From: Spongiihabitans sp963422685
GTDB taxonomy: Bacteria > Pseudomonadota > Gammaproteobacteria > Arenicellales > Poriferihabitantaceae
DNA length: 64,000 nucleotides
Reading direction: 5' to 3'
NCBI GenBank assembly: GCA_963422685.1
Contig: OY730442.1
Location: forward strand, 2,790,001-2,854,000
Shown here: positions 44,903 to 52,837 of the stretch, in pieces
Numbering within the stretch: position 1 is the stretch's first letter
Layout: every line of letters starts with the position of its first letter
Notes under the pieces: generated by a model
What the model was told of the DNA's origin: nothing
Seen by the model: the letters and a program-made list of their open reading frames with translations, nothing else
Database searches by the model: none
Position numbers and translations under genes: made by a program

Positions 44903-45592
44903 ATGCCCGAAAACGATCGAAAAATAATGTCCGGGGTAAATAAATCCGTCCTGCTTGAAACCCATCTGTTCAAATTACTGAATCAAGCACAATTACAAAG
45001 GGTTGTTGACTCTACCCGACCGGTTCATCTGTGCGCAGGGCAAATGCTGTTCACTAAGGGGCAGCAGGCAAACAGTTTCTACCTGGTTGTAACGGGATAT
45101 ATCAGACTTTTTCGTTCATCCCGGGACGGCAACGAAAAAATCATCGAAATTGTCAGAAGCGGCGGCATTTTTGCCGAGGCCGTGATGTTTATGGCGCAAC
45201 CACATTATCCGGTTAATGCCGCTGCTGTCGGTGACAGTCTGTTGTATTGTTTCAGCAACAAAGTCTATCTTGAACTACTTTGTCAGTCGCAGGAGTTATG
45301 TTTTGCGTTATTCGGCGACTTGTGTATTCGTCTACACCAGCTGTTGAATGAAATTGATCGACTGTCGCTGCAAAATGCCCGATACCGCGTGGTGCAGTAT
45401 CTGAATGATTTGCGGTCAGGTAGCGATACAAAGGTGATTAATCTTGATATTGGTAAAAAAACAATTGCCTCCCGGTTATCCATTACACCGGAAACGCTGT
45501 CACGCATATTTCGTGAACTGGTGGACGACGGCATAATCTCCATTTCCGGGAAGCGGATTGATATTTACGCCCCGGAGCGATTAAAGCTATGA
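44903..45592 (+). CDS. Crp/Fnr-family regulator, Dnr-like
   Basis: The 229-residue protein has a cyclic-nucleotide-type sensor domain (about 20-130; GQMLFTKGQQANSFYLVVTG) and a C-terminal winged helix (about 165-220; KKTIASRLSITPETLSRIFRELVDDGIISI). The recognition helix ETLSR matches the FNR/Dnr type, which binds TTGAT-N4-ATCAA. The N-terminal Cys cluster of FNR is absent, so NO or haem sensing as in Dnr is more likely. A perfect site lies 51 bases downstream, before nirK. The start may be the ATG at 44903 or the later ATG at 44927. Confidence 0.85.
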   Translation: MPENDRKIMSGVNKSVLLETHLFKLLNQAQLQRVVDSTRPVHLCAGQMLFTKGQQANSFYLVVTGYIRLFRSSRDGNEKIIEIVRSGGIFAEAVMFMAQPHYPVNAAAVGDSLLYCFSNKVYLELLCQSQELCFALFGDLCIRLHQLLNEIDRLSLQNARYRVVQYLNDLRSGSDTKVINLDIGKKTIASRLSITPETLSRIFRELVDDGIISISGKRIDIYAPERLKL

Positions 45593-45642
45593 AAAAAATT
45601 TGGGCATGACTGATTAAAAAATTAATGCCGTCATGGTTAAAA

Positions 45643-45656
45643 TTGATATAGATCAA
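45643..45656. promoter_or_regulatory. Perfect FNR/Dnr box upstream of nirK
   Basis: TTGAT-ATAG-ATCAA is an exact match to the FNR-family consensus TTGAT-N4-ATCAA. Its centre is about 72 bases before the nirK ATG at 45722. It lies between the Dnr-like regulator gene and nirK, so regulation of nirK by that protein in response to low oxygen or nitrogen oxides is likely. Confidence 0.8.
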
Positions 45657-45721
45657 GGCATTAAAACTGGCGATGAATAAGCTGAACGTTTTAATCCCGG
45701 TTGCAAATGCAGGAGTCTATT

Positions 45722-47125
45722 ATGTTCAAATGCAAAATCTGGATTCATCTCCTCAAGCTCGCCGTACTGATTATTCCCATGCCGGTGTTTGCCCAGACAC
45801 TGCCGGTTGAGCAGGCGGTTATAACCACGCCGCCCCGGGTGCCGCCGCCGATAACCCGGGACTACCCGGCCAGAGTGGTGGTCAAAATGGAAACCGTCGA
45901 GAAGATAATGACTCTGGCTGACGGAGTGGAATATATGTACTGGACCTTTGGCGGCTCGGTTCCAGGCGGATTTATACGGGTGAAGGAGCATGACGAAATT
46001 GAATTTCACCTGTCAAATCACCCCACCTCAAAAATGCCGCACAATATTGATCTGCATGCCGTGACCGGTCCGGGTGGCGGCGCGACATCGTCTTTCACTG
46101 CGCCGGGCCATACTTCCATCTTCAGTTTCAAGGCATTGAATCCCGGTATATACATTTATCATTGCGCCACGGCACCAGTCGGGATGCACATCGCAAACGG
46201 TATGTATGGCCTCATCCTGGTCGAGCCAGCCGGAGGGCTGCCTGAGGTTGACCGCGAATATTATGTGGTGCAGGGCGACTTTTATACTGCGGGCGAATTT
46301 GGCCAGGCCGGACTGCAGCCGTTTGACATGGAAAAAGCCATCCATGAAGAAGCGGATTACGTTGTATTCAATGGTTCGGTGGGGAGCCTGGTTGACGAAA
46401 ACGCGCTGACCGCCAATGTGGGTGAAACAGTCCGGCTGTATGTCGGCAATGGTGGTCCTAACCTGGTTTCTTCCTTCCATGTGATTGGAGAAATCTTTGA
46501 CAAAGTGTACATAGAGGGTGGAACTGCGATCAATCACAATGTACAAACCACGCTGGTTCCAGCCGGCGGCGCGGCCATCACTGAATTTGTCATGGATGTT
46601 CCTGGTACTTTTATGATAGTGGATCATGCCATTTTTCGAGCCTTCAACAAGGGCGCTTTGGGTATGATAAAGGTGCATGGCCCGGCGCAGCCGGCCATCT
46701 ATTCCGGGAAACAATCCGATACGGTGTATTTGCCCGAAGGCGCGGCCATTCAGAGAATCGACTCCGGGGAGACTGCGAAAATCAGTACCGTGAAAAATAA
46801 AAGTGAGCAAATCCGGTTGGGCCGGCGTGTTTATGAAGTCAATTGCCAGGCCTGTCATCAGGCCGACGGGCAAGGCATCAGCAATGCGTTTCCGCCTGTA
46901 GCCGCTTCCGATTATTTGAACGCGGACCACAGCCGCGCTATTGACATCATACTTAATGGCCTGGGCGGAGAAATCACCGTCAACGGGAAATCCTATAACG
47001 GAGTAATGCCGGCCATGCAGCTTTCCGACCAGGATATTGCCCATGTTTTGACATTCCTGATCAATAGCTGGGGCAATAGCGGCGGCATGGTCAGCGCGGA
47101 TGAGGTGGCCGCACAACGCGATTAA
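45722..47125 (+). CDS. nirK: Copper nitrite reductase NirK with C-terminal cytochrome c domain
   Basis: NirK reduces nitrite to NO in the periplasm. A signal peptide ends near residue 25 (IIPMPVFAQ). Two cupredoxin domains follow, with the type 1/type 2 copper ligands in KMPHNIDLHAVTGPGGG and IYIYHCATAPVGMHIANGMYG. A fused class I cytochrome c domain has CQACHQADGQG (about 375-385) and a distal Met in YNGVMPAMQLSD. I chose the ATG at 45722 because AGGAG lies just upstream. An FNR/Dnr box is present. The fused haem domain may take electrons directly from the c-type pool. Confidence 0.94.
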   Translation: MFKCKIWIHLLKLAVLIIPMPVFAQTLPVEQAVITTPPRVPPPITRDYPARVVVKMETVEKIMTLADGVEYMYWTFGGSVPGGFIRVKEHDEIEFHLSNHPTSKMPHNIDLHAVTGPGGGATSSFTAPGHTSIFSFKALNPGIYIYHCATAPVGMHIANGMYGLILVEPAGGLPEVDREYYVVQGDFYTAGEFGQAGLQPFDMEKAIHEEADYVVFNGSVGSLVDENALTANVGETVRLYVGNGGPNLVSSFHVIGEIFDKVYIEGGTAINHNVQTTLVPAGGAAITEFVMDVPGTFMIVDHAIFRAFNKGALGMIKVHGPAQPAIYSGKQSDTVYLPEGAAIQRIDSGETAKISTVKNKSEQIRLGRRVYEVNCQACHQADGQGISNAFPPVAASDYLNADHSRAIDIILNGLGGEITVNGKSYNGVMPAMQLSDQDIAHVLTFLINSWGNSGGMVSADEVAAQRD

Positions 47126-47143
47126 TCCGCCAGTTTTTCAGTC

Positions 47144-47758
47144 ATGAAAAAAGAAATTTCACTCTCTGTGCTGTTGAGCGCCACAATTGAGCCGGCCACG
47201 GGTTTCGCCAGACTGTCGCAGAGCAATCCCTCGGCTACGAAGATTTTGTTTCGGTATTCCATCTGGCTGATTTTGGCGCCGCCGTTGATTTCCTGGGTGG
47301 GCGCGGCAAATTTTGGCTGGCGTCTGGGCGCACAAGCGCCGCTGACATTATCCGGCCAAGCACTCGCCGCAGTCGCAATCGGCTATTTTCTGGTGCTGCT
47401 GTTCGGGTTTTTCAGCACCGCATTTATTTCCCGATGGATGGCTTCGACTTATGGCGCAAAATCTGCGCTGGGCGTGCACTTTGCCCTGATCACCGTGGTA
47501 AGCGCTCCTTTAGCCATGGCCAGTCTGGGCCAATGGTACCCGGATGTTTTTTTGAACCTGTTAATTCTTATTCCGGCGATGATCTGGAGTATGTATCTGC
47601 TTTATACCGGAATTCCAGTGGTGTTGGAGACCTCGCCGGAACAAGGCATGCTCATGGCTTCATCGCTGGTCGGATGGCTGCTGGTCGCGGCGGTCAGCCT
47701 GCTGGGGATTAGTCTGGGTTTATGGACGGTGGGGATTGGCCCTTTTCTCGGCGTGTGA
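47144..47758 (+). CDS. Yip1-family integral membrane protein
   Basis: This 204-residue protein has about five membrane helices (for example YSIWLILAPPLISWVGA, ALAAVAIGYFLVLLFGFFST, FLNLLILIPAMIWSMYLLYTGIP). The loop YTGIPVVLETSPEQG is typical of bacterial Yip1-domain proteins. It lies between nirK and ccoN, 18 bases after the nirK stop and 20 before ccoN, so it is likely co-transcribed. A role in oxidase or NirK assembly is possible but unproven. Confidence 0.75.
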   Translation: MKKEISLSVLLSATIEPATGFARLSQSNPSATKILFRYSIWLILAPPLISWVGAANFGWRLGAQAPLTLSGQALAAVAIGYFLVLLFGFFSTAFISRWMASTYGAKSALGVHFALITVVSAPLAMASLGQWYPDVFLNLLILIPAMIWSMYLLYTGIPVVLETSPEQGMLMASSLVGWLLVAAVSLLGISLGLWTVGIGPFLGV

Positions 47759-47778
47759 CGGCTTTTTTATAACCGCTT

Positions 47779-49212
47779 ATGTCGAATCCGAACCAATCGC
47801 ATTACGTGGATGAGGTGGTCACCCGACTGCTACAGTTTTCTGTGATCTGGGCGGTATTAGCGATGTCTGTCGGGGTTTATATTGCTGCGGAACTGGTCCT
47901 GCCCGGCCTCGATTTTGCCCGGCCATGGTTGTCATTCGGGCGACTTCGTCCGCTGCACACTAACGGGATTATTTTCGGATTCGGGGTTTCCGCGTTAATG
48001 GGCACGGCTTTTTATACGGTGCAAAGAACTTCCCACACGCCTCTGTTTGCACCAAAACTGGCCTGGATATGTTGCTATGGATGGCAGCTTGTTGTGCTGC
48101 TTGGCGGTTTGTCACTTTTGGCTGGATGGACATCGTCCAAAGAATATGCCGAACTGGAGTGGCCGTTTGACATTGCCATCACTATTCTTTGGGTGGGTTT
48201 TGCAATCGTATTTTTCGGCACATTGGCGAAACGCAAAATCCGACCCATTTACATTTCCAACTGGTTCTATGGGGCGCTGATAATCGTTGTCGCCATGCTG
48301 CATATCGTCAATAATCTGGCGGTTCCGGTGACGTTCGCAAAATCCTATTCGCTGTTTGCCGGCGCCCAGGATGCGATAGTGCAATGGTGGTATGGGCACA
48401 ACGCCGTGGGGTTTTTATTGACTGGCGGGTTTCTCGGCATGCTGTATTACTTTTTGCCGAAGATAGCAGATCGGCCGATCTGGAGCTATCGCCTGTCGGT
48501 GGTGGCATTCTGGGCGTTCACTTATACCTATATCTGGGCCGGACCCCATCACCTGCACTATAACTCAATCCCGGAGTGGGTGCAGACGCTGGGCATGATA
48601 ATGAGTCTGATATTGCTCGCGCCATCCTGGGCTACCATGATCAACGGCATCATGACGGTCAGCAGTGCACCGGAAAAACTGACCGCAAACCCGGCGCTGA
48701 AATTCATCGTGCTGTCGCTGGCATTCTATGGACTGGCAACCTTTGAAGGGCCGATGATGGCGATTCGCAGCGTCAACCTGGTCAGCCACTTCACCGACTG
48801 GACCATAGGGCATGTGCATTCCGGGGCGCTGGGATGGAATGCGATGATTACCTATGGCGTATTTTATTACCTGATGCCGCGCCTGGCTGGTCGGCCGCTG
48901 CATAGTATGGGACTGGCTAATCTGCATTTCTGGCTGGCGCTGGCCGGCACCATGCTGTACATCATGGCGATGTGGGCGGCGGGTGTCTCCCAGGGACTGT
49001 TATGGTTGAGTCTGGATGGCATCGGTGAACTGCGCTACAGCTTCAAGGATATTATGACCAGCATGGCACCGTATTACAGTTTGCGGCTGATTGCCGGGCT
49101 GCTGTTTCTGAGCGGAACGCTGGTGATGGCGTATAACCTCTGCATGACTTTGAGAAACCGCGAATTGATACCGGTCAAGCCGCCAGCGGTCAGCCCGGCG
49201 TTTCGGGTTTAG
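47779..49212 (+). CDS. ccoN: cbb3-type cytochrome c oxidase subunit I
   Basis: CcoN is the catalytic haem-copper subunit of the high-affinity terminal oxidase. The 477-residue protein has about 12 membrane helices. It retains the family histidines in RPLHTNGIIFGFGVSALMG, QWWYGHNAVGFLLTGGFLG, WAGPHHLHYNSIPEWVQ and WTIGHVHSGALGWNAM. The ccoOQP genes follow without gaps, making a complete ccoNOQP operon. Confidence 0.97.
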   Translation: MSNPNQSHYVDEVVTRLLQFSVIWAVLAMSVGVYIAAELVLPGLDFARPWLSFGRLRPLHTNGIIFGFGVSALMGTAFYTVQRTSHTPLFAPKLAWICCYGWQLVVLLGGLSLLAGWTSSKEYAELEWPFDIAITILWVGFAIVFFGTLAKRKIRPIYISNWFYGALIIVVAMLHIVNNLAVPVTFAKSYSLFAGAQDAIVQWWYGHNAVGFLLTGGFLGMLYYFLPKIADRPIWSYRLSVVAFWAFTYTYIWAGPHHLHYNSIPEWVQTLGMIMSLILLAPSWATMINGIMTVSSAPEKLTANPALKFIVLSLAFYGLATFEGPMMAIRSVNLVSHFTDWTIGHVHSGALGWNAMITYGVFYYLMPRLAGRPLHSMGLANLHFWLALAGTMLYIMAMWAAGVSQGLLWLSLDGIGELRYSFKDIMTSMAPYYSLRLIAGLLFLSGTLVMAYNLCMTLRNRELIPVKPPAVSPAFRV

Positions 49213-49215
49213 CCT

Positions 49216-49863
49216 ATGAATGTCCTGGCCCTGCATAACAAACTGCAAGATAACGCCGGATTGTTAATATTCGGTATTTTGGTTGTATCCGCCATCGGTG
49301 GACTGGTGCAGATTTTACCGATCCTGTTCCAGCCGTCCCTGAGTACGCAGAACGCAAATACCCGGGTCTATGACCCAGTGGAATTAACCGGTCGCGATAT
49401 CTATATTCGAGAGGGCTGTCACGTTTGTCATTCACAACAGGTCCGACCACTTTTGGCCGAAGTCGAACGCTATGGGCCGTATTCCCGCGCCGGAGAGTTT
49501 GTCTATGATCGTCCGTTTCTCTGGGGTTCCAAGCGAACCGGCCCGGACCTGCACCGGATAGGGGGAAAATATTCCGATGACTGGCATCGCGCACATCTTA
49601 TCGATCCAAGAGCCGTAGTGAAAAACTCCATAATGCCGGCCTATCCCTGGTTAGCCACTACTGATGCTAATAAAAATAAAGATATAAAACTTAAAATGAA
49701 TGTTTTACGTGAACTTGGACATCCTTATTCTGATCAGGATATAGAAACCGCGCCAACCCAGCTAAACGACCTGAAAGAAATTGATGCGCTGGTACAGTAT
49801 TTGCAGGGACTCGGGGCCGGGGCTGACCGGTTTGAAAAAGCAGATGCGGGGAAATCCCCATGA
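49216..49863 (+). CDS. ccoO: cbb3-type cytochrome c oxidase subunit II (mono-haem)
   Basis: CcoO is a membrane-anchored monohaem cytochrome c passing electrons to CcoN. The 215-residue protein has an N-terminal anchor helix (about 12-33) and one haem motif, EGCHVCHSQQVRPL (about 72-80). SKRTGPDLHRIGGKYSDDWH and PAYPWLA are typical of the family. Its stop overlaps the ccoQ start. Confidence 0.96.
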   Translation: MNVLALHNKLQDNAGLLIFGILVVSAIGGLVQILPILFQPSLSTQNANTRVYDPVELTGRDIYIREGCHVCHSQQVRPLLAEVERYGPYSRAGEFVYDRPFLWGSKRTGPDLHRIGGKYSDDWHRAHLIDPRAVVKNSIMPAYPWLATTDANKNKDIKLKMNVLRELGHPYSDQDIETAPTQLNDLKEIDALVQYLQGLGAGADRFEKADAGKSP

Positions 49864-50003
49864 TTTATTTTATCTTTGCCGGTGATTTGCTGGTGATGTT
49901 GTTTATGGTCTGCGTGGTTATCTGGGTATTTGCGTATGCGCCGAAAAAATATATTGACCGGGTTGCCAGTATTCCATTGCAGGATGAAGAAAATCATGGC
50001 TGA
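49860..50003 (+). CDS. ccoQ: cbb3-type oxidase small subunit CcoQ
   Basis: This 47-codon frame begins with an ATG overlapping the ccoO stop (ATGA). It has one membrane helix (DLLVMLFMVCVVIWVFAYAP) followed by a short charged tail (KKYIDRVASIPLQDEENHG). CcoQ stabilises the oxidase. It overlaps the ccoP start by 8 bases. Confidence 0.88.
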   Translation: MIYFIFAGDLLVMLFMVCVVIWVFAYAPKKYIDRVASIPLQDEENHG

Positions 50004-50883
50004 TTTACCCAATAATTTTTGGAGCGGATGGATTATAGTTATTACAACCACCTCGCTGCTGGCGCTTGCCTGGCTGGTGGTCAGTATTTACTTTTTCCCG
50101 CATAAAAACCGCCCCCGACCCAATCACGAAGAACAGCCCGTCTGGGACGATAATCTGCGCGAAGGCACTGCTGCTCCACCATTGTGGTGGTTCTGGCTGA
50201 TCCTGGGTACAATGATTTTTTCGGTCGTGTACCTCATGCTCTACCCGGGCCTGGGTTCCTACAAGGGGATGCTGGAATGGTCGCAAGATAGTCGGCTGGC
50301 ATCCAGCTATGGCAATTACAGCAACCAGTTTGAGCAGAAAAGAAAGGCGATCACACAGCGCACCATAGAAGATTTGCAGAACGATATTGTCTTGATGGAC
50401 ACAGCGCATGGCATTTTTGCCCGCAATTGCGCCGCATGTCATGGAGCCGAGGGCAGGGGACAGGCGTCTTTATTTCCCGATTTAAAGGATAATGACTGGC
50501 AGTGGGGTGGATCGCCGGAACAAATCGAACAAACCATCCGACAGGGCCGAATTGCCAACATGGTGGGCTGGCAGGGGATATTGGGCGATGATGGCACCGC
50601 GCAGCTCGCCGAATATGTGCTGACCATGACAGCCCCCCGGGCAAAACAGCATCCCGGCAAAGAAAAGTATGCGCAATTGTGCGTCGCCTGCCATGGCATC
50701 AAGGGTAACGGTAATCAGCAGTTAGGCGCACCGAAACTGGCCGACGACATCTGGCTTTATGGCGGATCGGCCAATGATGTCGAGACCTCAATCGCCAGCG
50801 GCAGGAACGGCATTATGCCCGCATTTGCAGGGCGGCTTGATGACACCCAGATCAGATTGCTGGTTGCCTGGCTGACGCGCTGA
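49996..50883 (+). CDS. ccoP: cbb3-type cytochrome c oxidase subunit III (di-haem)
   Basis: CcoP is a dihaem cytochrome c subunit of the cbb3 oxidase. Two membrane-near helices (about 10-32 and 55-75) precede two cytochrome c domains, with NCAACHGAEGRG (about 144) and CVACHGIKGNG (about 228). The ATG at 49996 (MADLPNNFWSGW) overlaps the ccoQ end and fits the family start. Upstream codons in the same frame are inside ccoQ. The ccoGHIS maturation genes do not follow. Confidence 0.96.
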   Translation: MADLPNNFWSGWIIVITTTSLLALAWLVVSIYFFPHKNRPRPNHEEQPVWDDNLREGTAAPPLWWFWLILGTMIFSVVYLMLYPGLGSYKGMLEWSQDSRLASSYGNYSNQFEQKRKAITQRTIEDLQNDIVLMDTAHGIFARNCAACHGAEGRGQASLFPDLKDNDWQWGGSPEQIEQTIRQGRIANMVGWQGILGDDGTAQLAEYVLTMTAPRAKQHPGKEKYAQLCVACHGIKGNGNQQLGAPKLADDIWLYGGSANDVETSIASGRNGIMPAFAGRLDDTQIRLLVAWLTR

Positions 50884-51300
50884 AACCAATCCCACCCTTG
50901 AGGTTTATTCCGGACCTGCTCGCGCCTGTTGCAGCCGGGCAGGTGAAATTGTTCTTCGCTTTGTCCGAATGGATATTCCACATAACCAACCAGCCTGCAG
51001 CAGCAGGCGATTGACCAGCACCGGATTCGACCGTCAATCGTTGTAAAGAATTTTTGGCGGCATCAGATTAATATGCCTGTCCGGATTTAGTCACTAAAAA
51101 ACAGTTTTCATTGACTGGGATTGGATGGAACCTGCATGGCCTGGATAGAATCGGGTATTATCTGGATTCGTCTGTGCGGGAGAAGGTATGCCAGTCACAA
51201 TTTTGGATAAGGGCAGGGAAGCAGCGCCCGGAAATGGACGATATTTTTGCCATCTGTAAGCGAACAGGGACAAGCTCTGACTAATATCGTTTCCTGGCCC
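50884..51300. other. Spacer between ccoP and the ClpP-fold membrane protein
   Basis: About 400 bases have no supported gene or structure. A TTG-initiated extension of the next gene starts at 51247, but the ATG at 51301 is preferred. Confidence 0.4.
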
Positions 51301-52209
51301 ATGCGCGTCGACTTCCTGAATTATGTAAAACGGCACTGGCAGGGAAATTTTTCCTTATCTGTATCGTTCTGGATTAATTTCCTTTTGCTGTACTTTATTC
51401 TCAATTTCCTTGAGCGATATATTTTTCCGCCCTACATACAGGGCGAGCTGGCCGTCACCAATGCAGTTATCGCGTTCACTGTGATTGTGCGATTGATTAT
51501 ATATCCATGGCAGGTGGTCGGTGTCATTCGGGCCTGCGACCGGGCCGCCAATACCAATATTGATCGCTATTGGATCATCGCCGCCCAGGGCATTGTGGTC
51601 ATGAGCATTGTCGGCACCGTGGTCTCCACATTTTCGAGCTACCAATCGGTTTTGAGTTATAAACAAAGTTTTCTGCCGCTGAAAACCTATGAGGTCGCGC
51701 CCGAATACACCTTGGAACTGGTGCGAAATAATTCTCTCCTGCATATCCGTGGTCCAATCCAGCCCGGAATTACCCGGCGGGTATCCGAACTGATCGCGCA
51801 GCAACCCGCAGTAAAAGGCATCATACTGAACAGCAGCGGCGGACAGATTTATGAAGGCCGGGGACTGGCCAGGATAATCCGCGAAAACCGGCTGCAAACC
51901 TATGCTCTGGAAAAATGTATTTCGGCCTGCACCACCGCGTTTATCGCCGGTTCAAAGCGCTGGCTGGGCGAAAATGCCAGGCTGGGGTTTCATCAATATA
52001 AAAAATACACCACTTATCCCCAGATCAACATTGCCGAGGAACAGGCCAGAGACAAGACCTTATTTGCAGCGCAGGGCATCAGCCCGGAATTTCTGAGGAA
52101 GATTTTTGACAAGCCGCCCGAAGAAATATGGTGGCCGCAGATCGACGAACTGTTACGCGCCAAGGTGATTCATGGCGCTGGTTTTTCATTGGTTATTGAC
52201 GCAAACTGA
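51301..52209 (+). CDS. Membrane-anchored ClpP/crotonase-fold protein (COG3904-like)
   Basis: From the ATG at 51301 the protein has about three N-terminal membrane helices (SVSFWINFLLLYFILNFLE, NAVIAFTVIVRLIIYPW, WIIAAQGIVVMSIVGTVVST). A ClpP/SppA-like periplasmic domain follows, with ILNSSGGQIYEGRGLARII (about 176-194) and KCISACTTAFIAGSKRWLG (about 205-223). The SGG and SACT motifs match the COG3904-type family of unknown function. A protease-like role is possible, but the catalytic set was not verified. Confidence 0.8.
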   Translation: MRVDFLNYVKRHWQGNFSLSVSFWINFLLLYFILNFLERYIFPPYIQGELAVTNAVIAFTVIVRLIIYPWQVVGVIRACDRAANTNIDRYWIIAAQGIVVMSIVGTVVSTFSSYQSVLSYKQSFLPLKTYEVAPEYTLELVRNNSLLHIRGPIQPGITRRVSELIAQQPAVKGIILNSSGGQIYEGRGLARIIRENRLQTYALEKCISACTTAFIAGSKRWLGENARLGFHQYKKYTTYPQINIAEEQARDKTLFAAQGISPEFLRKIFDKPPEEIWWPQIDELLRAKVIHGAGFSLVIDAN

Positions 52210-52837
52210 ACGCTTTTGCATGATCGAGACGCGCGTCTCGATAATCGCCCGCCAGCGCGTTCTTCCTACCGCGCCCCCCCTTTTTGGGAACGGGCGGGTT
52301 AAAACATCCAGCCACACCGGTAATATGGAGTCAACCCCAGACCTTTTTAAAATATTTCGGTCACTATAAACCATCAATAGGAGGGTTATCATGCCCGGCA
52401 AAACGGGTTGTTAAAAGTTGTCTAACAGAGTGTCGTTGGGTGAGACAGAAGGGCTTGATTCTGTCGGAAAAGTGTCGCAGGTGACAAGAAGATTCCGGGC
52501 AGTTCTGCGCTTATTCGGGAGCGCAGGCCAGGCTATTATTGCATGTGGCAGTACGGTTGTCCCGTTGCTGCCGAAGGGCGCTGCAGCGGGATATAGCGGC
52601 AGTTAGACCATTGATTGAGAAGCTGGCTGAGCAGCAGCGTATAGCTGCTTCTTTGGCTGTACCACAAATCAAGGCCCGCCGGAACTGGATGTTGGAAGAT
52701 AGAAGCGGCTGTAAACGCAAAACAATCATAAAGCAGCCGATCAGCATCAATGCCATCCCCCGACACACCAGAACCCACGGAATAACCCCGAACTCGGGCA
52801 CCTGCGCGCCGCAAAGGCACTGCGGCGTTCGGAAAGA
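52210..52837. other. Intergenic region before the restriction island
   Basis: It contains a perfect 20-base palindrome (52223-52242) and short overlapping frames on both strands without recognisable content. It may contain remains of lost genes at the edge of the defence island. Confidence 0.4.
52223..52242. repeat. Perfect 20-base palindrome
   Basis: atcgagacgcgcgtctcgat is an exact palindrome 13 bases after the stop of the ClpP-fold gene. No T-run follows. It could be a hairpin that ends or protects the transcript, or a DNA-binding site. Confidence 0.7.

Noticed and set aside
46028..47116. 362-codon minus-strand frame
   Set aside because: It lies entirely opposite nirK, whose motifs are certain, so it is a shadow frame.
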